Positions 27,214-35,322 of a stretch of DNA of 55,343 nt are shown one piece after another. Origin of the DNA: AC-32 sp038237925 (GTDB lineage Bacteria; Actinomycetota; Thermoleophilia; Gaiellales; Gaiellaceae); NCBI GenBank assembly GCA_038237925.1, contig JBBRYF010000014.1:1-55343 (forward strand), in the 5' to 3' direction. Every line of letters starts with the position of its first letter. The stretch's first letter is position 1. A program made the translations under genes and the position numbers. The notes beneath the pieces are model-generated. The model searched no databases and was not told where the DNA came from. It saw only the letters and a program-made list of their open reading frames with translations.

Positions 27214-28257
27214 TCAGCCCGTGACGGTCACGCGCACGGTCTGCACCGCGTTGTTCGCGTAGCCGCCCAGGTTCCACAGCGGCTCGGCCGGCTGCTCGTT
27301 GCCGGCCTGGTCTCGCGCGCGGGAACAGAGGACGTGCTCGCCCGGTTCCGCGTACCAGCGGAAGCTCCAGCCGCGCCAGGCCCACGGATCGCCCTCGGGT
27401 TCGAGCTCCGCGGGTGCCCAGGTAGCGCCGCCGTCGGCGCTCACCTCGACCGCATCGACCGGTGCAATCCCGGACCAGGCCCGGCCTTCGAGGAGGACCT
27501 CCCCGACGGCGACGGTGCGGTCGCGGGTCATGAACTCCGGGATCCCGGGCGGGATGAGCAACGAGCGCGGCTGCATGCGAGACAGCGGGGCGCCCTCCTC
27601 GTCCTCGGTCTGCCGCAGGCGGTAGCCCATCACGTTCTGGAAGCCGGTGAAGGGTTCGTCGAGCAGGTCGATGCGGTCGAGCCACTTCACGTTCGTCATG
27701 CCGTACCAGCCGGGCACGACGAGCCGCAGCGGGAAACCGTGCTGCGGCGGCAACGACGCGCCGTTCATCTCGTACGCGAGCAGCACCTCGTCGCGTAGCG
27801 CGTCCTCGAGCGGCAGTGCTCGCTGGAAGGCCTGCTCTTCCCCGCCCTCGACTCCCCGGTCGAGCCCGGTGAAGAGCACCTCGACGGCATCGCCCATGCC
27901 CGCCTCTTCGAGCAGCGGCCGCAGCGGCGCCCCACGCCAGCGAGCAGTGCCGACGGCCTCCAGCAGCCATGGCTGGCTCACCGGCCGGGGCTCGAGTTTC
28001 GCGCGCCCGTTGCCCGCGCACTCCATCGTCACCGCCAGCTCCACGGCCGGCCGCCCCCGCAGCTCCTCCAGGTCGAGTACGAGCTCGCGCTCGCCTCGGA
28101 CACTCAGCCGCCAGGATTCCGGCTCGACAACCGGCACGTCGTAGTGGATCAGCAGGTAGTGCAGGCCGACCGGGGTGATCGGGTAGCGCAGCGCCTCGAG
28201 CGGCATGCCGTGGTTCCGCGCGGCGAGCTGCAGCTCCTCGAGGCTGATCCCCTCCAC
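27214..28257 (-). CDS. Sulfite-oxidase-family molybdopterin enzyme
   Basis: 347 residues. Moco domain of the SuoX/YedY fold: ELAVTMECAGNGRAKLEPRP carries the cysteine that binds molybdenum; FPLRLVVPGWYGMTNVKWL and DRIDLLDEPFTGFQ are typical. The C-terminal Ig-like dimerisation domain follows (GRAWSGIAPVDAVEVSADGG...). No Tat signal, so it is probably cytoplasmic. Substrate is not determined; sulfite is only the family default. GTG 28257 with TAGGCT six bases upstream. Confidence 0.9.
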   Translation of the reverse strand: MEGISLEELQLAARNHGMPLEALRYPITPVGLHYLLIHYDVPVVEPESWRLSVRGERELVLDLEELRGRPAVELAVTMECAGNGRAKLEPRPVSQPWLLEAVGTARWRGAPLRPLLEEAGMGDAVEVLFTGLDRGVEGGEEQAFQRALPLEDALRDEVLLAYEMNGASLPPQHGFPLRLVVPGWYGMTNVKWLDRIDLLDEPFTGFQNVMGYRLRQTEDEEGAPLSRMQPRSLLIPPGIPEFMTRDRTVAVGEVLLEGRAWSGIAPVDAVEVSADGGATWAPAELEPEGDPWAWRGWSFRWYAEPGEHVLCSRARDQAGNEQPAEPLWNLGGYANNAVQTVRVTVTG

Positions 28258-28263
28258 GCGCTC

Positions 28264-28269
28264 AGCCTA
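28264..28269 (-). promoter_or_regulatory. -10 box of the sulfite-oxidase-like gene (TAGGCT)
   Basis: On the minus strand, six bases (GAGCGC) before the GTG at 28257. Confidence 0.6.
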
Positions 28270-28370
28270 CTGACCCTCACGGCGAACACGTGCCAGTGAG
28301 CCGGGCCTTTCGCGAAGATAGGCCGACCGGCCCATTGACGCCCTTGCGCCGGATCCCCGAGGCTTGCGTG

Positions 28371-28526
28371 GTGAGCCAGACGCAGATCCTCCTTTGGTGC
28401 ATCGCACTGATCGTGCTCGAGCTGAACCACCTGAAGTGGATCTGGTGGACCTACTGGGAGTGCGCGAAGTGCGGCCGCAAGCACAAGGACTGCGGCTGTG
28501 GCACCAAGTGGATCATGTTCCTCTAG
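28371..28526 (+). CDS. 51-residue membrane protein with zinc-ribbon-like tail
   Basis: GTG 28371 (MSQTQILLWCIALIVLELNH); GTG 28368 is equally possible. One hydrophobic helix, a Trp-rich interface (KWIWWTYWE), then CAKCGRKHKDCGCG with CxxC and CxC spacing suited to a zinc or iron site. Unknown family. The composition is too specific for a chance frame. The 110 bases upstream form the divergent promoter region with the molybdopterin enzyme. Confidence 0.65.
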   Translation: MSQTQILLWCIALIVLELNHLKWIWWTYWECAKCGRKHKDCGCGTKWIMFL

Positions 28527-28578
28527 GGAACGCGTTCATTTCTGGTTCCACTGGTTCGACCGGGAGGCGACCTCGCGT

Positions 28579-28584
28579 TAGGGT
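28579..28584 (+). promoter_or_regulatory. Candidate -10 box (TAGGGT)
   Basis: Six bases before the ATG at 28591; supports a 30-residue ORF. Confidence 0.4.
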
Positions 28585-28590
28585 CGCCGC

Positions 28591-28683
28591 ATGGCGGCCC
28601 TTCACCCCTCTGACCGCGCGCCGGGCCTGCTCCTTGGCGCAGACGTCGTCCCCGACGACGGCCTCGACGTGACGGTCGCCTGA
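28591..28683 (+). CDS. Candidate 30-residue small protein
   Basis: MAALHPSDRAPGLLLGADVV..., acidic C-terminal half, no membrane helix. The only support is the correctly spaced TAGGGT box and an open frame to TGA. It could equally be untranslated space. Confidence 0.35.
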   Translation: MAALHPSDRAPGLLLGADVVPDDGLDVTVA

Positions 28684-28691
28684 GCGCGCGC

Positions 28692-28697
28692 TAGCCT
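28692..28697 (+). promoter_or_regulatory. -10 box (TAGCCT), leaderless
   Basis: Seven bases before GTG 28705. Confidence 0.5.
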
Positions 28698-28704
28698 CCC
28701 GCCC

Positions 28705-28863
28705 GTGATCGACCCGGAGCTCGCCGCCGTGCTCGCCGCCCTTGCCTTCGGAGTGCTGCTCACCCTCCCGGGCGTGCGCAGCGCCGCTCGGCGGAGCGAG
28801 CGCTTCTGCTCGACCTGCGGCCGCCGCGTCCTCCTCGGCGAGCGGACGTGCGACTGCGACTGA
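28705..28863 (+). CDS. 52-residue membrane protein with C-terminal zinc-ribbon
   Basis: GTG 28705 (MIDPELAAVLAALAFGVLLT...), one N-terminal helix, then CSTCGRRVLLGERTCDCD with two cysteine pairs. Similar plan to the protein at 28371 but no sequence identity. The stop overlaps the next ATG (TGATG), so it heads a three-gene coupled unit. Confidence 0.65.
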   Translation: MIDPELAAVLAALAFGVLLTLPGVRSAARRSERFCSTCGRRVLLGERTCDCD

Positions 28864-29042
28864 TGCCTGAGCTGCCGGCCCGGCACGACCTGGTCGTGTT
28901 CGCCGGCTACTGCCTCGCCGCCGGGATCTACATCGCGATCGGCGTCGCCTGGGTCGACTTCCTACTCTCGTTCTGGGTCGGGCTCGCGTACCTGGCCCTG
29001 ACCGCGTGGCTCGTGCCGGCCGCGGTGCGACGGCTGCGATGA
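28863..29042 (+). CDS. 59-residue two-helix membrane protein
   Basis: ATG 28863 (MPELPARHDLVVFAGYCLAA...). Two hydrophobic helices joined by VAWVDFLLSFWVG, basic C-terminus (VRRLR) on the cytoplasmic side. Unknown family. It overlaps the preceding gene by one base and the following gene by four, so it is likely a partner of the DUF457 hydrolase. Confidence 0.65.
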   Translation: MPELPARHDLVVFAGYCLAAGIYIAIGVAWVDFLLSFWVGLAYLALTAWLVPAAVRRLR

Positions 29043-29758
29043 GCTGGGCGGCACACGACCTCGAGCCCTACGCGATCCAGCGGCACACGAAGCTGAAGCT
29101 CGCCTTCGTCCCGCTGCTGCTCGGCTCCTACTCGCCGGACATGATGACCAAGTGGTTCGTCTACGGGATCCATGTCGGGCCGTGGGAGCTGAAGGCCTCG
29201 GATCCCGCCAAGTTCCACCGCGGCTGGCCCGGCTTCGGCTTTACCCACTCGTTCGTCTACGGGGCCGTGATCGGCCTGATCATCTGGAAGGTCTTCGGCA
29301 GCAAGCTGTGGGGTGTCAGCTTCCTCGTCGGCCAGTTTGCGCACGCGCTCACGGACACGGGCGACACCGTCGGGACGATGCTGCTCTTCCCGTGGACGTT
29401 TCACTTCCACCTGGGCGCCTGGGCGTACGCGGGCCAGACCGGGCGCATGACGGACGCCGCCGCGTACTTCAGCGGGCTCGGCTGCATGTGGGATCTCGTC
29501 TGGGTCGTCTACGGCCTCGTCAGCTGGCGGGTGCTGACGAGCGCCTACTTCGACAACTACATCTACCGGGCCGATGCGTTCTGGCCGTGGCTGAACCGCG
29601 TCGTCCCGCGCGGCGCGCTGCTCACGGTCTACCGGGCGGCGTTTTTCTACGGCACCTCGCGCTGGGTCGCGTGGACGATCTGGGCTCACGTGATCCACCA
29701 CTACCCGTACGACCTGAGCTGGGGCGGGCCGCACTGGGTGCACGCCGCGCACCCGTAG
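29039..29758 (+). CDS. Membrane-bound metal-dependent hydrolase (DUF457/YdjM-like)
   Basis: 239 residues from ATG 29039 (MSWAAHDLEPYAIQRHTKLK). Several hydrophobic helices with the family acidic/His residues: GSYSPDMMTKW, FHRGWPGFGFTHSFVYG, and GQFAHALTDTGDTVGT. These resemble the predicted metal site of DUF457 inner-membrane hydrolases. Substrate unknown. The upstream extension is rejected because the ATGA overlap with the two-helix gene gives a natural start. Confidence 0.75.
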   Translation: MSWAAHDLEPYAIQRHTKLKLAFVPLLLGSYSPDMMTKWFVYGIHVGPWELKASDPAKFHRGWPGFGFTHSFVYGAVIGLIIWKVFGSKLWGVSFLVGQFAHALTDTGDTVGTMLLFPWTFHFHLGAWAYAGQTGRMTDAAAYFSGLGCMWDLVWVVYGLVSWRVLTSAYFDNYIYRADAFWPWLNRVVPRGALLTVYRAAFFYGTSRWVAWTIWAHVIHHYPYDLSWGGPHWVHAAHP

Positions 29759-29761
29759 GGC

Positions 29762-30481
29762 TCACTGCGTGGCAAGCACGACGATCGCGTAGGTGATCCC
29801 GAACCCGGCGAACGTCAATGCGACCCGCAGCGGCGACGTACGTGCGTGGGCCGCGGGCAGCAGGTCCGAAGCGCCGACGTAGAGGAAGAAGCCAGCGTAG
29901 ACCGCGAGCACGTAGGCGAGCCCGCGATCCGAGATCGAGATCGCACTCCCCACGATCGCGCCGAAGAACGGCGCCGATGCGTCTGCGGCAAGCCAGCGCA
30001 ACGCCTGCCGCCTCGAGCCGTGTTGGCGCAGCACGAACGTGACGGTGTTCAGACCGTCGGCGAAGTCATGGCTGACGACCGCGGTGAAGACGAGTAGGCC
30101 GGTCAGCGTGTTGATGCCGAACGCGAGCCCGATCCCGAGGCCGTCGATGAAGCTGTGCACGGAGAGCGCTCCGGCGCCGAGGGCACCGACACGGTGGTGG
30201 GCGCGCGCCTCGTCGGCGTCGTCGCGGTGGTGCAAGACCAGCGCGCGCTGGAAGAAGAAGAAGAGCAAGAAGCCGGCGGCGACGAGCGTCGTCACCCGCC
30301 GCGAGTCGTGGATCCCGTCGATCGCCTCAGGCAGCACGTCGAACAGGGCGACCGCGACGACGACGCCCCCGCTCAGCGCAAGCACGGTCTCGAGGTGGCC
30401 TCTCAGCCGCAGCGCCGTGAGACCGCCGATCAGCGTCGAGACGACGGTGCAGAGCGAGAGCGGGATCGCGATCCAGGTCAC
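29762..30481 (-). CDS. ZIP-family divalent metal transporter
   Basis: 239 residues from GTG 30481 (MTWIAIPLSLCTVVSTLIGG). ZIP signature in helices 4 and 5: ALSVHSFIDGLGIGLAFG and VVSHDFADGLNTVTF, with the His and Asp residues of the binuclear metal site; a His-rich loop LHHRDDADEARAHH lies between helices 3 and 4. It imports zinc or a related metal. It is downstream of and overlaps a Fur-family gene by 4 bases, so it is probably controlled by it. Confidence 0.93.
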   Translation of the reverse strand: MTWIAIPLSLCTVVSTLIGGLTALRLRGHLETVLALSGGVVVAVALFDVLPEAIDGIHDSRRVTTLVAAGFLLFFFFQRALVLHHRDDADEARAHHRVGALGAGALSVHSFIDGLGIGLAFGINTLTGLLVFTAVVSHDFADGLNTVTFVLRQHGSRRQALRWLAADASAPFFGAIVGSAISISDRGLAYVLAVYAGFFLYVGASDLLPAAHARTSPLRVALTFAGFGITYAIVVLATQ

Positions 30482-30798
30482 GTGCAGCGCTCGCAGACGC
30501 CGTAGAGGTCGGCGTCGTGCCGTTGCACGACGAACCCGTGGCGACGGCGGACCTCGGTGACCGTCGGGGCGGCGCAGAGGTCGGTCTCCTCGACCGCCCC
30601 GCACGAGACGCAGACCAGGTGGTGGTGGTGGCCTGGCTCGCAGGCGATGAAGCGGCCGCGATCGAGCCGGCGCACGAGCTCGTCGGCCTCGAGCAGCGCG
30701 AGGGTGCGGTAGACGGTCGCGAGGCTGACCGGCGAGGAGCCGGCGCGGGCGGCTGCCCAGAGCTCCTCGGCGGTGAATGCGTGCTGGCGCGACGCCAC
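30478..30798 (-). CDS. Fur-family metal regulator (probably Zur)
   Basis: 106 residues from the first standard start, GTG 30798. Winged helix LATVYRTLALLEADELVRRL, metal site EPGHHHHLVCVSCG and a structural zinc CxxC pair (CVSC and CERC). The conserved first helix of Fur proteins (KRNTRQRRLLAELVAS) is encoded upstream in the same frame, yet no ATG, GTG or TTG lies between it and a TAA. An ATC codon at 30843 would give a normal 121-residue protein and lies six bases after TAAGGT. The overlap with a ZIP gene favours a zinc sensor. Confidence 0.88.
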   Translation of the reverse strand: MASRQHAFTAEELWAAARAGSSPVSLATVYRTLALLEADELVRRLDRGRFIACEPGHHHHLVCVSCGAVEETDLCAAPTVTEVRRRHGFVVQRHDADLYGVCERCT

Positions 30799-30857
30799 GA
30801 GCTCGGCCAGCAGCCGGCGCTGACGGGTGTTCCTCTTGACGATCGTGCCACCTTACT

Positions 30858-30876
30858 GCAAACGCTTCTCATTCTC
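30858..30876 (-). promoter_or_regulatory. Candidate Fur/Zur box
   Basis: GAGAAT-GAGAAG-CGTTTGC on the minus strand resembles the hexamer array of Fur-family sites (GATAAT-GATAAT-CATTATC) at 13 of 19 positions. It lies just upstream of the TAAGGT box (30850-30855) of the regulator gene, where an autoregulatory operator is expected. Confidence 0.35.
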
Positions 30877-30927
30877 AATCAAGCCTCGATCTCGCCGCCC
30901 GCCTGCGGCTGTGCAACCATCCGCCGC

Positions 30928-31935
30928 GTGCGACGCCTTCTCCTCACCCTGCTCGCGACCGCATGGCTGCTCGCGTTCGCTCCGAGCGCTCTCGGCGGCA
31001 TCGCGGAAATCCGCGACGCGCAGGGCCACCTTGTCGCAACCGCGCCGACGGGCTCGTACGCGTCCGTCCAGGACGGGGGCTTCACCCTCCGCTTCGACTC
31101 CTCTTCGCGCAGCGCGCGCGGCGTCTCGCTGAGCGGCGTCTCCCTGGCCGGCGGCCTCGTCTACGCAGAGCGGATCTTCGTGCCGGCACACGGGCTCGCC
31201 GGCGCGGTCGTCCGCGGGCTGACGGTGAACGGCAAGGCCGTGCCGTCGACCCCGAACACCCTTGTCCCGCTCGGGCCGGCGAGCTACCTCGTCGTCCTGC
31301 AGGAGGCCGTCGTGCCCGGCGAGGGCAGCGGCGTCGTCGGACTGCGCCTCGTCGCCGGCGACTCGTCGCTCGGCATCGACCCGGGCTCGCAGCTCCTCCT
31401 CGGCCTCGCCCGAGCCGCGCTGCCGCCTGCGCGCCACCACCGAACGGCCCAGCTCTCCTGGCTCGCTCTCGGCGTCACCGGCCACGGCGCGGACACCGGC
31501 AGCGACGACCTCGCCCTCCCCGAGTCGCAGCTGCTCGGTGTGCCAGCGCCGGGGGGCTCGATCGGCGCGCAGGCCGTCCAGATCGCGATGCAGTACCTCG
31601 GCATCCCGTACCTCTGGGGCGGCGCCGACCCGGTCACGGGCTTCGACTGCTCCGGCCTGACGATGTATGTCTACGCGCAGCTCGGGATCCACCTCACCCA
31701 CTACACGGGCTCGCAGTTCTACGAGGGCACGCGCGTGCCGCCCTGGGCGCTTCAGCCCGGCGACCTCGTCTTCTTCGAGCCGAGCTCGCGCGGCCCCCAG
31801 CACGAGGGGATGTACATCGGCGGCGGCAAGTTCATCCAGGCCCCGCACACCGGCGACGTCGTGAAGATCTCGTCGCTCTCCCAGCCGGGCTACGCGTTCG
31901 GCTTCGTGGGCGCCGTCCGGCCGTTCGGCGCCTGA
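30928..31935 (+). CDS. Exported NlpC/P60 cell-wall peptidase
   Basis: 335 residues from GTG 30928. Signal peptide MRRLLLTLLATAWLLAFAPSA; an unassigned beta-rich middle region (about residues 25-200); then NlpC/P60: QIAMQYLGIPYLWGGADPVTGFDCSGLTMYVY has the catalytic Cys, HEGMYIGGGKFIQAPHTGD the His. It should cleave peptide cross-bridges in peptidoglycan. An imperfect -10 (AACCAT) is seven bases upstream. The long frame upstream is a shadow of the Fur gene. Confidence 0.9.
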   Translation: MRRLLLTLLATAWLLAFAPSALGGIAEIRDAQGHLVATAPTGSYASVQDGGFTLRFDSSSRSARGVSLSGVSLAGGLVYAERIFVPAHGLAGAVVRGLTVNGKAVPSTPNTLVPLGPASYLVVLQEAVVPGEGSGVVGLRLVAGDSSLGIDPGSQLLLGLARAALPPARHHRTAQLSWLALGVTGHGADTGSDDLALPESQLLGVPAPGGSIGAQAVQIAMQYLGIPYLWGGADPVTGFDCSGLTMYVYAQLGIHLTHYTGSQFYEGTRVPPWALQPGDLVFFEPSSRGPQHEGMYIGGGKFIQAPHTGDVVKISSLSQPGYAFGFVGAVRPFGA

Positions 31936-31998
31936 GGGCGCGGCAGCCGACAGCAGAGTCGTGCGGTTCCAGGCAATCGGCGGAGTTAGAGCAGCAAG

Positions 31999-32029
31999 GT
32001 GCCGCCCCCGCACGAGGCCGGGGCGGCAC
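31999..32029. terminator. Strong hairpin between convergent genes
   Basis: GTGCCGCCCC and GGGGCGGCAC form a perfect 10-bp stem with an 11-base loop. There is no U-run on either strand, so termination would rely on the stem alone. The position between convergent stops supports the role. Confidence 0.5.
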
Positions 32030-32046
32030 GGTTCGCTTGGAGACCG

Positions 32047-35007
32047 CTACCGAGTCGGCAGCGTCAGTGCCCACGCGCCGCGACCGTGGGTCGCGGCGTA
32101 GAGCACGTTCGCCGACTGTGACAGCGTCAGCCCGTAGACCGCCACGGACGGGAGCCCGGAGCCCGCCGACTGCCAGTGGCTTGCGCCCCTCGGCAGCCGC
32201 AGGACGCCGAAGTCCGTCGCGGCGTAGACGTCGCCGGTTGCGCCGAACAGCGCGATCCCGGTCACCGGCTGGTCGCCGAGGTCGTACGACCGGTCGACGA
32301 AGGTTGCCCTACCGGTCTGCGGGTCGTACCGAGCCTCGAACACGTGGCCCGGGGTTGTTGGCGTGTACGCCTCGTACCCCGAGTACGAGATCCAGGCGTG
32401 GTTCGGATCGGCGGGATCGATCGCGATCCCGGACACGAACCGCCCCGGCGTGCTCGGCGTGTCGATGCGCGTGAAGCGGACGTTCCGCGGCTGCGCGTCG
32501 TCGGCGTTCTTGCTGACGAGCACGCGGCCCACGCGGGTCGCGGCCCAGAGGGTGCCGCTGTCGCTCGGAGCCCGCTCGGTCGCCACGACGTAGTTGCCGA
32601 GGCGCGTCTGGCCGAAGTTCGATCCGGTCAGGTTCGGCCCGAGCGGCTGCCAGTCACCGCACGGCTTGCTCCGGAACGGATCGACGTGCAGCGAGTTGCA
32701 GTGCGCCTCGAGGTAGGCCTGCTCGCCGCCGTTGTCGTCGGTCCGCCAGACGTGCTCGAGCCCGACGAAGGCCCGGCCGCCGGTGCGCGGGTCCGCGATG
32801 AAGGGCACGTAGAAGGAGCGCAGCTCACCCGTCGACTGCAGCGGATCCCACGTAGCCAGCCACTCCTTCGGATCGTTCCCGTGGAAGTTCACCTCGGGAG
32901 TCGCGTCGTAGTAGTTGTGGTAGCGGATGGTGCCGTTGCCGGCGTCGAAGCCGGACTGGCCGCCGTCGCCGCCCACCGACTCGAGCCATGCGCTCGAGCC
33001 CGTGTACGAGAACGTGCCGTTGTCCTGCGTGCCGCCGAGCAGCTGCCCGGTCGGGTTCGCCGGGTTGAACGACAGCGACTGGAACTGAATCGTGTTCAGG
33101 CCGTCGTTGACCGGCGTAATCGCCGCCGGAATCCCACTGAGCGCCCGCTGGCAGTCCGCAAGGTCGGCCGGTGCGAGCGGCTCCGCGCCATGGCCGTTCG
33201 TGTAGACGAACTTCCGCGACGAGCAGGCCGCCGACGCATTGCGCGGGTTGCGGACGTCGATGCGGACGACGCCGCCGTCCGAGCCGACGAATGCGATGCG
33301 CGGGTCGGCCGAGTCGAAGACGACCGCGTGCTCGTCCGGATGAAGCCCGCCGGTGATCGTGTACGACGGAGCGGAGCCGAGCGTCGCGGTCATGTCCTGC
33401 CACGTCACGTTGGTCGCCGCGGCACCGCCGTTGGTCGAACGGATGACCGCCCGGCCGTTCGAGCGCGGCGGCAGGCCGCCGTACGCGACGAGCTCGTCGT
33501 AGTTCATCGAGCCGCCGAGCCAGAGCGTGTTCGCGAAGCCGCTGCCGACGCCGGGCTGCCCGGCCGGGCTGACGACGAAGTCGTCGTACCCGCACTGGCC
33601 GTTCTGGCAGTAGCCGTACGCGAGGAACCCGTTCGTGCCGTTGGTCGAGCTCGAGAGCTCGGTCCAGCCGGCGTTGTTGTAGCTCCCCGAGGGCGACCCG
33701 GCGATCGCGGCCGCGTCGTCGGTGCGCCAGACGCGGGCGACGCCGAGGTCGTCGGACGAGTCGCCGAGGTAGACGCGCGTCTTGCCAGCGCCCAGGTTGA
33801 CGGCGTCGAACTCGACGCGGTCGCCGAACGTGTCGGCTGGGTTCATCGTCTGGAACACCTGCGACCACGTGGCGCCGCCGTCATTGGAGCGCCAGAGGCC
33901 GTAGCCGACGACCGCCGCGTAGACACTCGTCGCGTTGTTCGGGTCGAGCTCGAGCTTCGAGATCCCGCCCTGGAACCAGTCGACGCCCGAGGACGCAGGC
34001 GCCGGGTTCGGCGGCGTCTTCGAGGCGAGGTCGGTGGCGAGCGCGAAGGTGGCCCCGCCGTCGGTGGACCTATAGACGCCGAGCGCCGGAGCGTTCGGTG
34101 GGGTGCGACGACCACCGTTCGAAGCCGACGAGCCGTGGCGCGCGACGTCGGTACCGATGTAAATCGTGCCCGGCGCGCCGGGCTTCACCGCGATCGCGCC
34201 GATCGAGCGGTTGATCGCCACGGCCCGCGAGCCCGCCACGAGCTGCCAGCTCTGGCCGCCGTCGCCGGACTTGAACAGGCCGAGTCCGGCCTCGGAGTCC
34301 CCCGAGCCGTTCGGCTCGCCCGAACCCGCGTACAGCGTGTTGCCGGTCGCATCGTTTGTATCGACGATCAGCGAGCCGAAGGCGTTCGTCGGCAGGCCGG
34401 CCGGCGGACCGATCCAGGCGGGCTTCGACGCGAGCGCATTGTTCATGCGCCAGATGCCGCCGCCCGCGGCCGCGACCCAGAGACGACAGGGCGCGCCGGC
34501 CGGAGCCGTCGCCTTGCCGCAGTTCGGGTCGATCGCGAGTGCGGTCACGCGGCCGGACTCCTGCGTCGCAGGGCCGGTGCCCGTCGCTGGATCGAAGAAC
34601 TGCGAAGCCTCGCCCGCTACGTTCGGCGTCACCGGGCCGAGCGCTCTCCACGCGCCCGGGTCGGCGGCCTGCGCCGCGTTGAACGCGGAGGTCGTCGAGA
34701 AAGCGGACGCACCGAGCGTGCGCGGCTTCGTCTTGAAGGCGTCATGCGATTTCAGCGCGAGCCGGTCGTCCACGTAGGTGCGCGGATACGCACGGTTCCC
34801 GACCTGCTCGGCCACGGGAGTGTCGGCTCCGTTCCGCCGAGCCTCCTCGCCGCGTGCGCGCACGAACTTCGCTTCCTTGTGCGGGTCGAAGCGCACCGAG
34901 AACCGCGCCGGCTGCTGCTGACCGCGTGCGATCAGAAGCGCTGCGGCGGCAACGGCGACCGCAACCGCGGCAACGAAGAACCAGCGGTTCATTGCTGTCT
35001 TGCCCAT
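32047..35007 (-). CDS. Large exported Asp-box (sialidase/VPS10-like) beta-propeller protein
   Basis: 986 residues from ATG 35007 (MGKTAMNRWFFVAAVAVAVAAA). One N-terminal signal/anchor helix, then RGQQQPARFSVRFDP and an extended propeller with many Asp-box or BNR-like motifs: SGDGGQSW, STDGGATF, SNDGGATW, SAGSGLPSVAVYGL near the end. Ends YAATHGRGAWALTLPTR, a frequent C-terminus in these secreted propellers. Probably surface-bound or secreted; catalytic residues cannot be assigned. It is transcribed toward the NlpC/P60 gene with a hairpin between. Confidence 0.88.
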   Translation of the reverse strand: MGKTAMNRWFFVAAVAVAVAAAALLIARGQQQPARFSVRFDPHKEAKFVRARGEEARRNGADTPVAEQVGNRAYPRTYVDDRLALKSHDAFKTKPRTLGASAFSTTSAFNAAQAADPGAWRALGPVTPNVAGEASQFFDPATGTGPATQESGRVTALAIDPNCGKATAPAGAPCRLWVAAAGGGIWRMNNALASKPAWIGPPAGLPTNAFGSLIVDTNDATGNTLYAGSGEPNGSGDSEAGLGLFKSGDGGQSWQLVAGSRAVAINRSIGAIAVKPGAPGTIYIGTDVARHGSSASNGGRRTPPNAPALGVYRSTDGGATFALATDLASKTPPNPAPASSGVDWFQGGISKLELDPNNATSVYAAVVGYGLWRSNDGGATWSQVFQTMNPADTFGDRVEFDAVNLGAGKTRVYLGDSSDDLGVARVWRTDDAAAIAGSPSGSYNNAGWTELSSSTNGTNGFLAYGYCQNGQCGYDDFVVSPAGQPGVGSGFANTLWLGGSMNYDELVAYGGLPPRSNGRAVIRSTNGGAAATNVTWQDMTATLGSAPSYTITGGLHPDEHAVVFDSADPRIAFVGSDGGVVRIDVRNPRNASAACSSRKFVYTNGHGAEPLAPADLADCQRALSGIPAAITPVNDGLNTIQFQSLSFNPANPTGQLLGGTQDNGTFSYTGSSAWLESVGGDGGQSGFDAGNGTIRYHNYYDATPEVNFHGNDPKEWLATWDPLQSTGELRSFYVPFIADPRTGGRAFVGLEHVWRTDDNGGEQAYLEAHCNSLHVDPFRSKPCGDWQPLGPNLTGSNFGQTRLGNYVVATERAPSDSGTLWAATRVGRVLVSKNADDAQPRNVRFTRIDTPSTPGRFVSGIAIDPADPNHAWISYSGYEAYTPTTPGHVFEARYDPQTGRATFVDRSYDLGDQPVTGIALFGATGDVYAATDFGVLRLPRGASHWQSAGSGLPSVAVYGLTLSQSANVLYAATHGRGAWALTLPTR

Positions 35008-35083
35008 GTGGAGATCCCCCAGTCGATGAATTCGGTCCGCGCCGTCCCTCAACGGCCGCGGACGGATCGTAGCCTCGATTTCG

Positions 35084-35262
35084 CTATCTGACCAGAGTCA
35101 GGACGCGCGCGCGAGGGGGGCGCCGCTCCTCGCGCTCGATTCCCTCGGCGACGATCGTCGCGTCGATCTTGCTCGCGAACGAGATCAGGTCCGCCGCCAG
35201 CGCCTGCCGTGACCGGTCTTGCTCGATGCGGTCGATTAGGGTGCGGTCGAGCCTGGTCAGCC
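35084..35262 (-). pseudogene. Relic of an EAL-domain (c-di-GMP phosphodiesterase) gene
   Basis: The minus-strand frame reads TRLDRTLIDRIEQDRSRQAL, then LISFASKIDATIVAEGIERE, matching the late part of EAL domains (KIDRSFV...VVAEGVE), then runs into unrelated Arg-rich residues and TAG. No start codon exists between an in-frame TAG upstream and this segment, and the EAL motif itself is missing, so it is a decayed fragment. It occupies most of the otherwise empty 35008-35322 interval. Confidence 0.65.
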
Positions 35263-35309
35263 GCTGGACGGTCGAGTGCCGAGTCGGCTGATCCTCCTGC
35301 GGACGTCGC

Positions 35310-35315
35310 TATCGT
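35310..35315 (+). promoter_or_regulatory. -10 box of the neuD-like gene (TATCGT)
   Basis: Seven bases before the ATG at 35323; probably leaderless. Confidence 0.55.
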
Positions 35316-35322
35316 CCGCGCA

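Noticed and set aside
32176..35091. 971-residue plus-strand frame opposite the Asp-box protein
   Set aside because: Arg/Val/Ala/Asp-rich antisense shadow without motifs, although very long.
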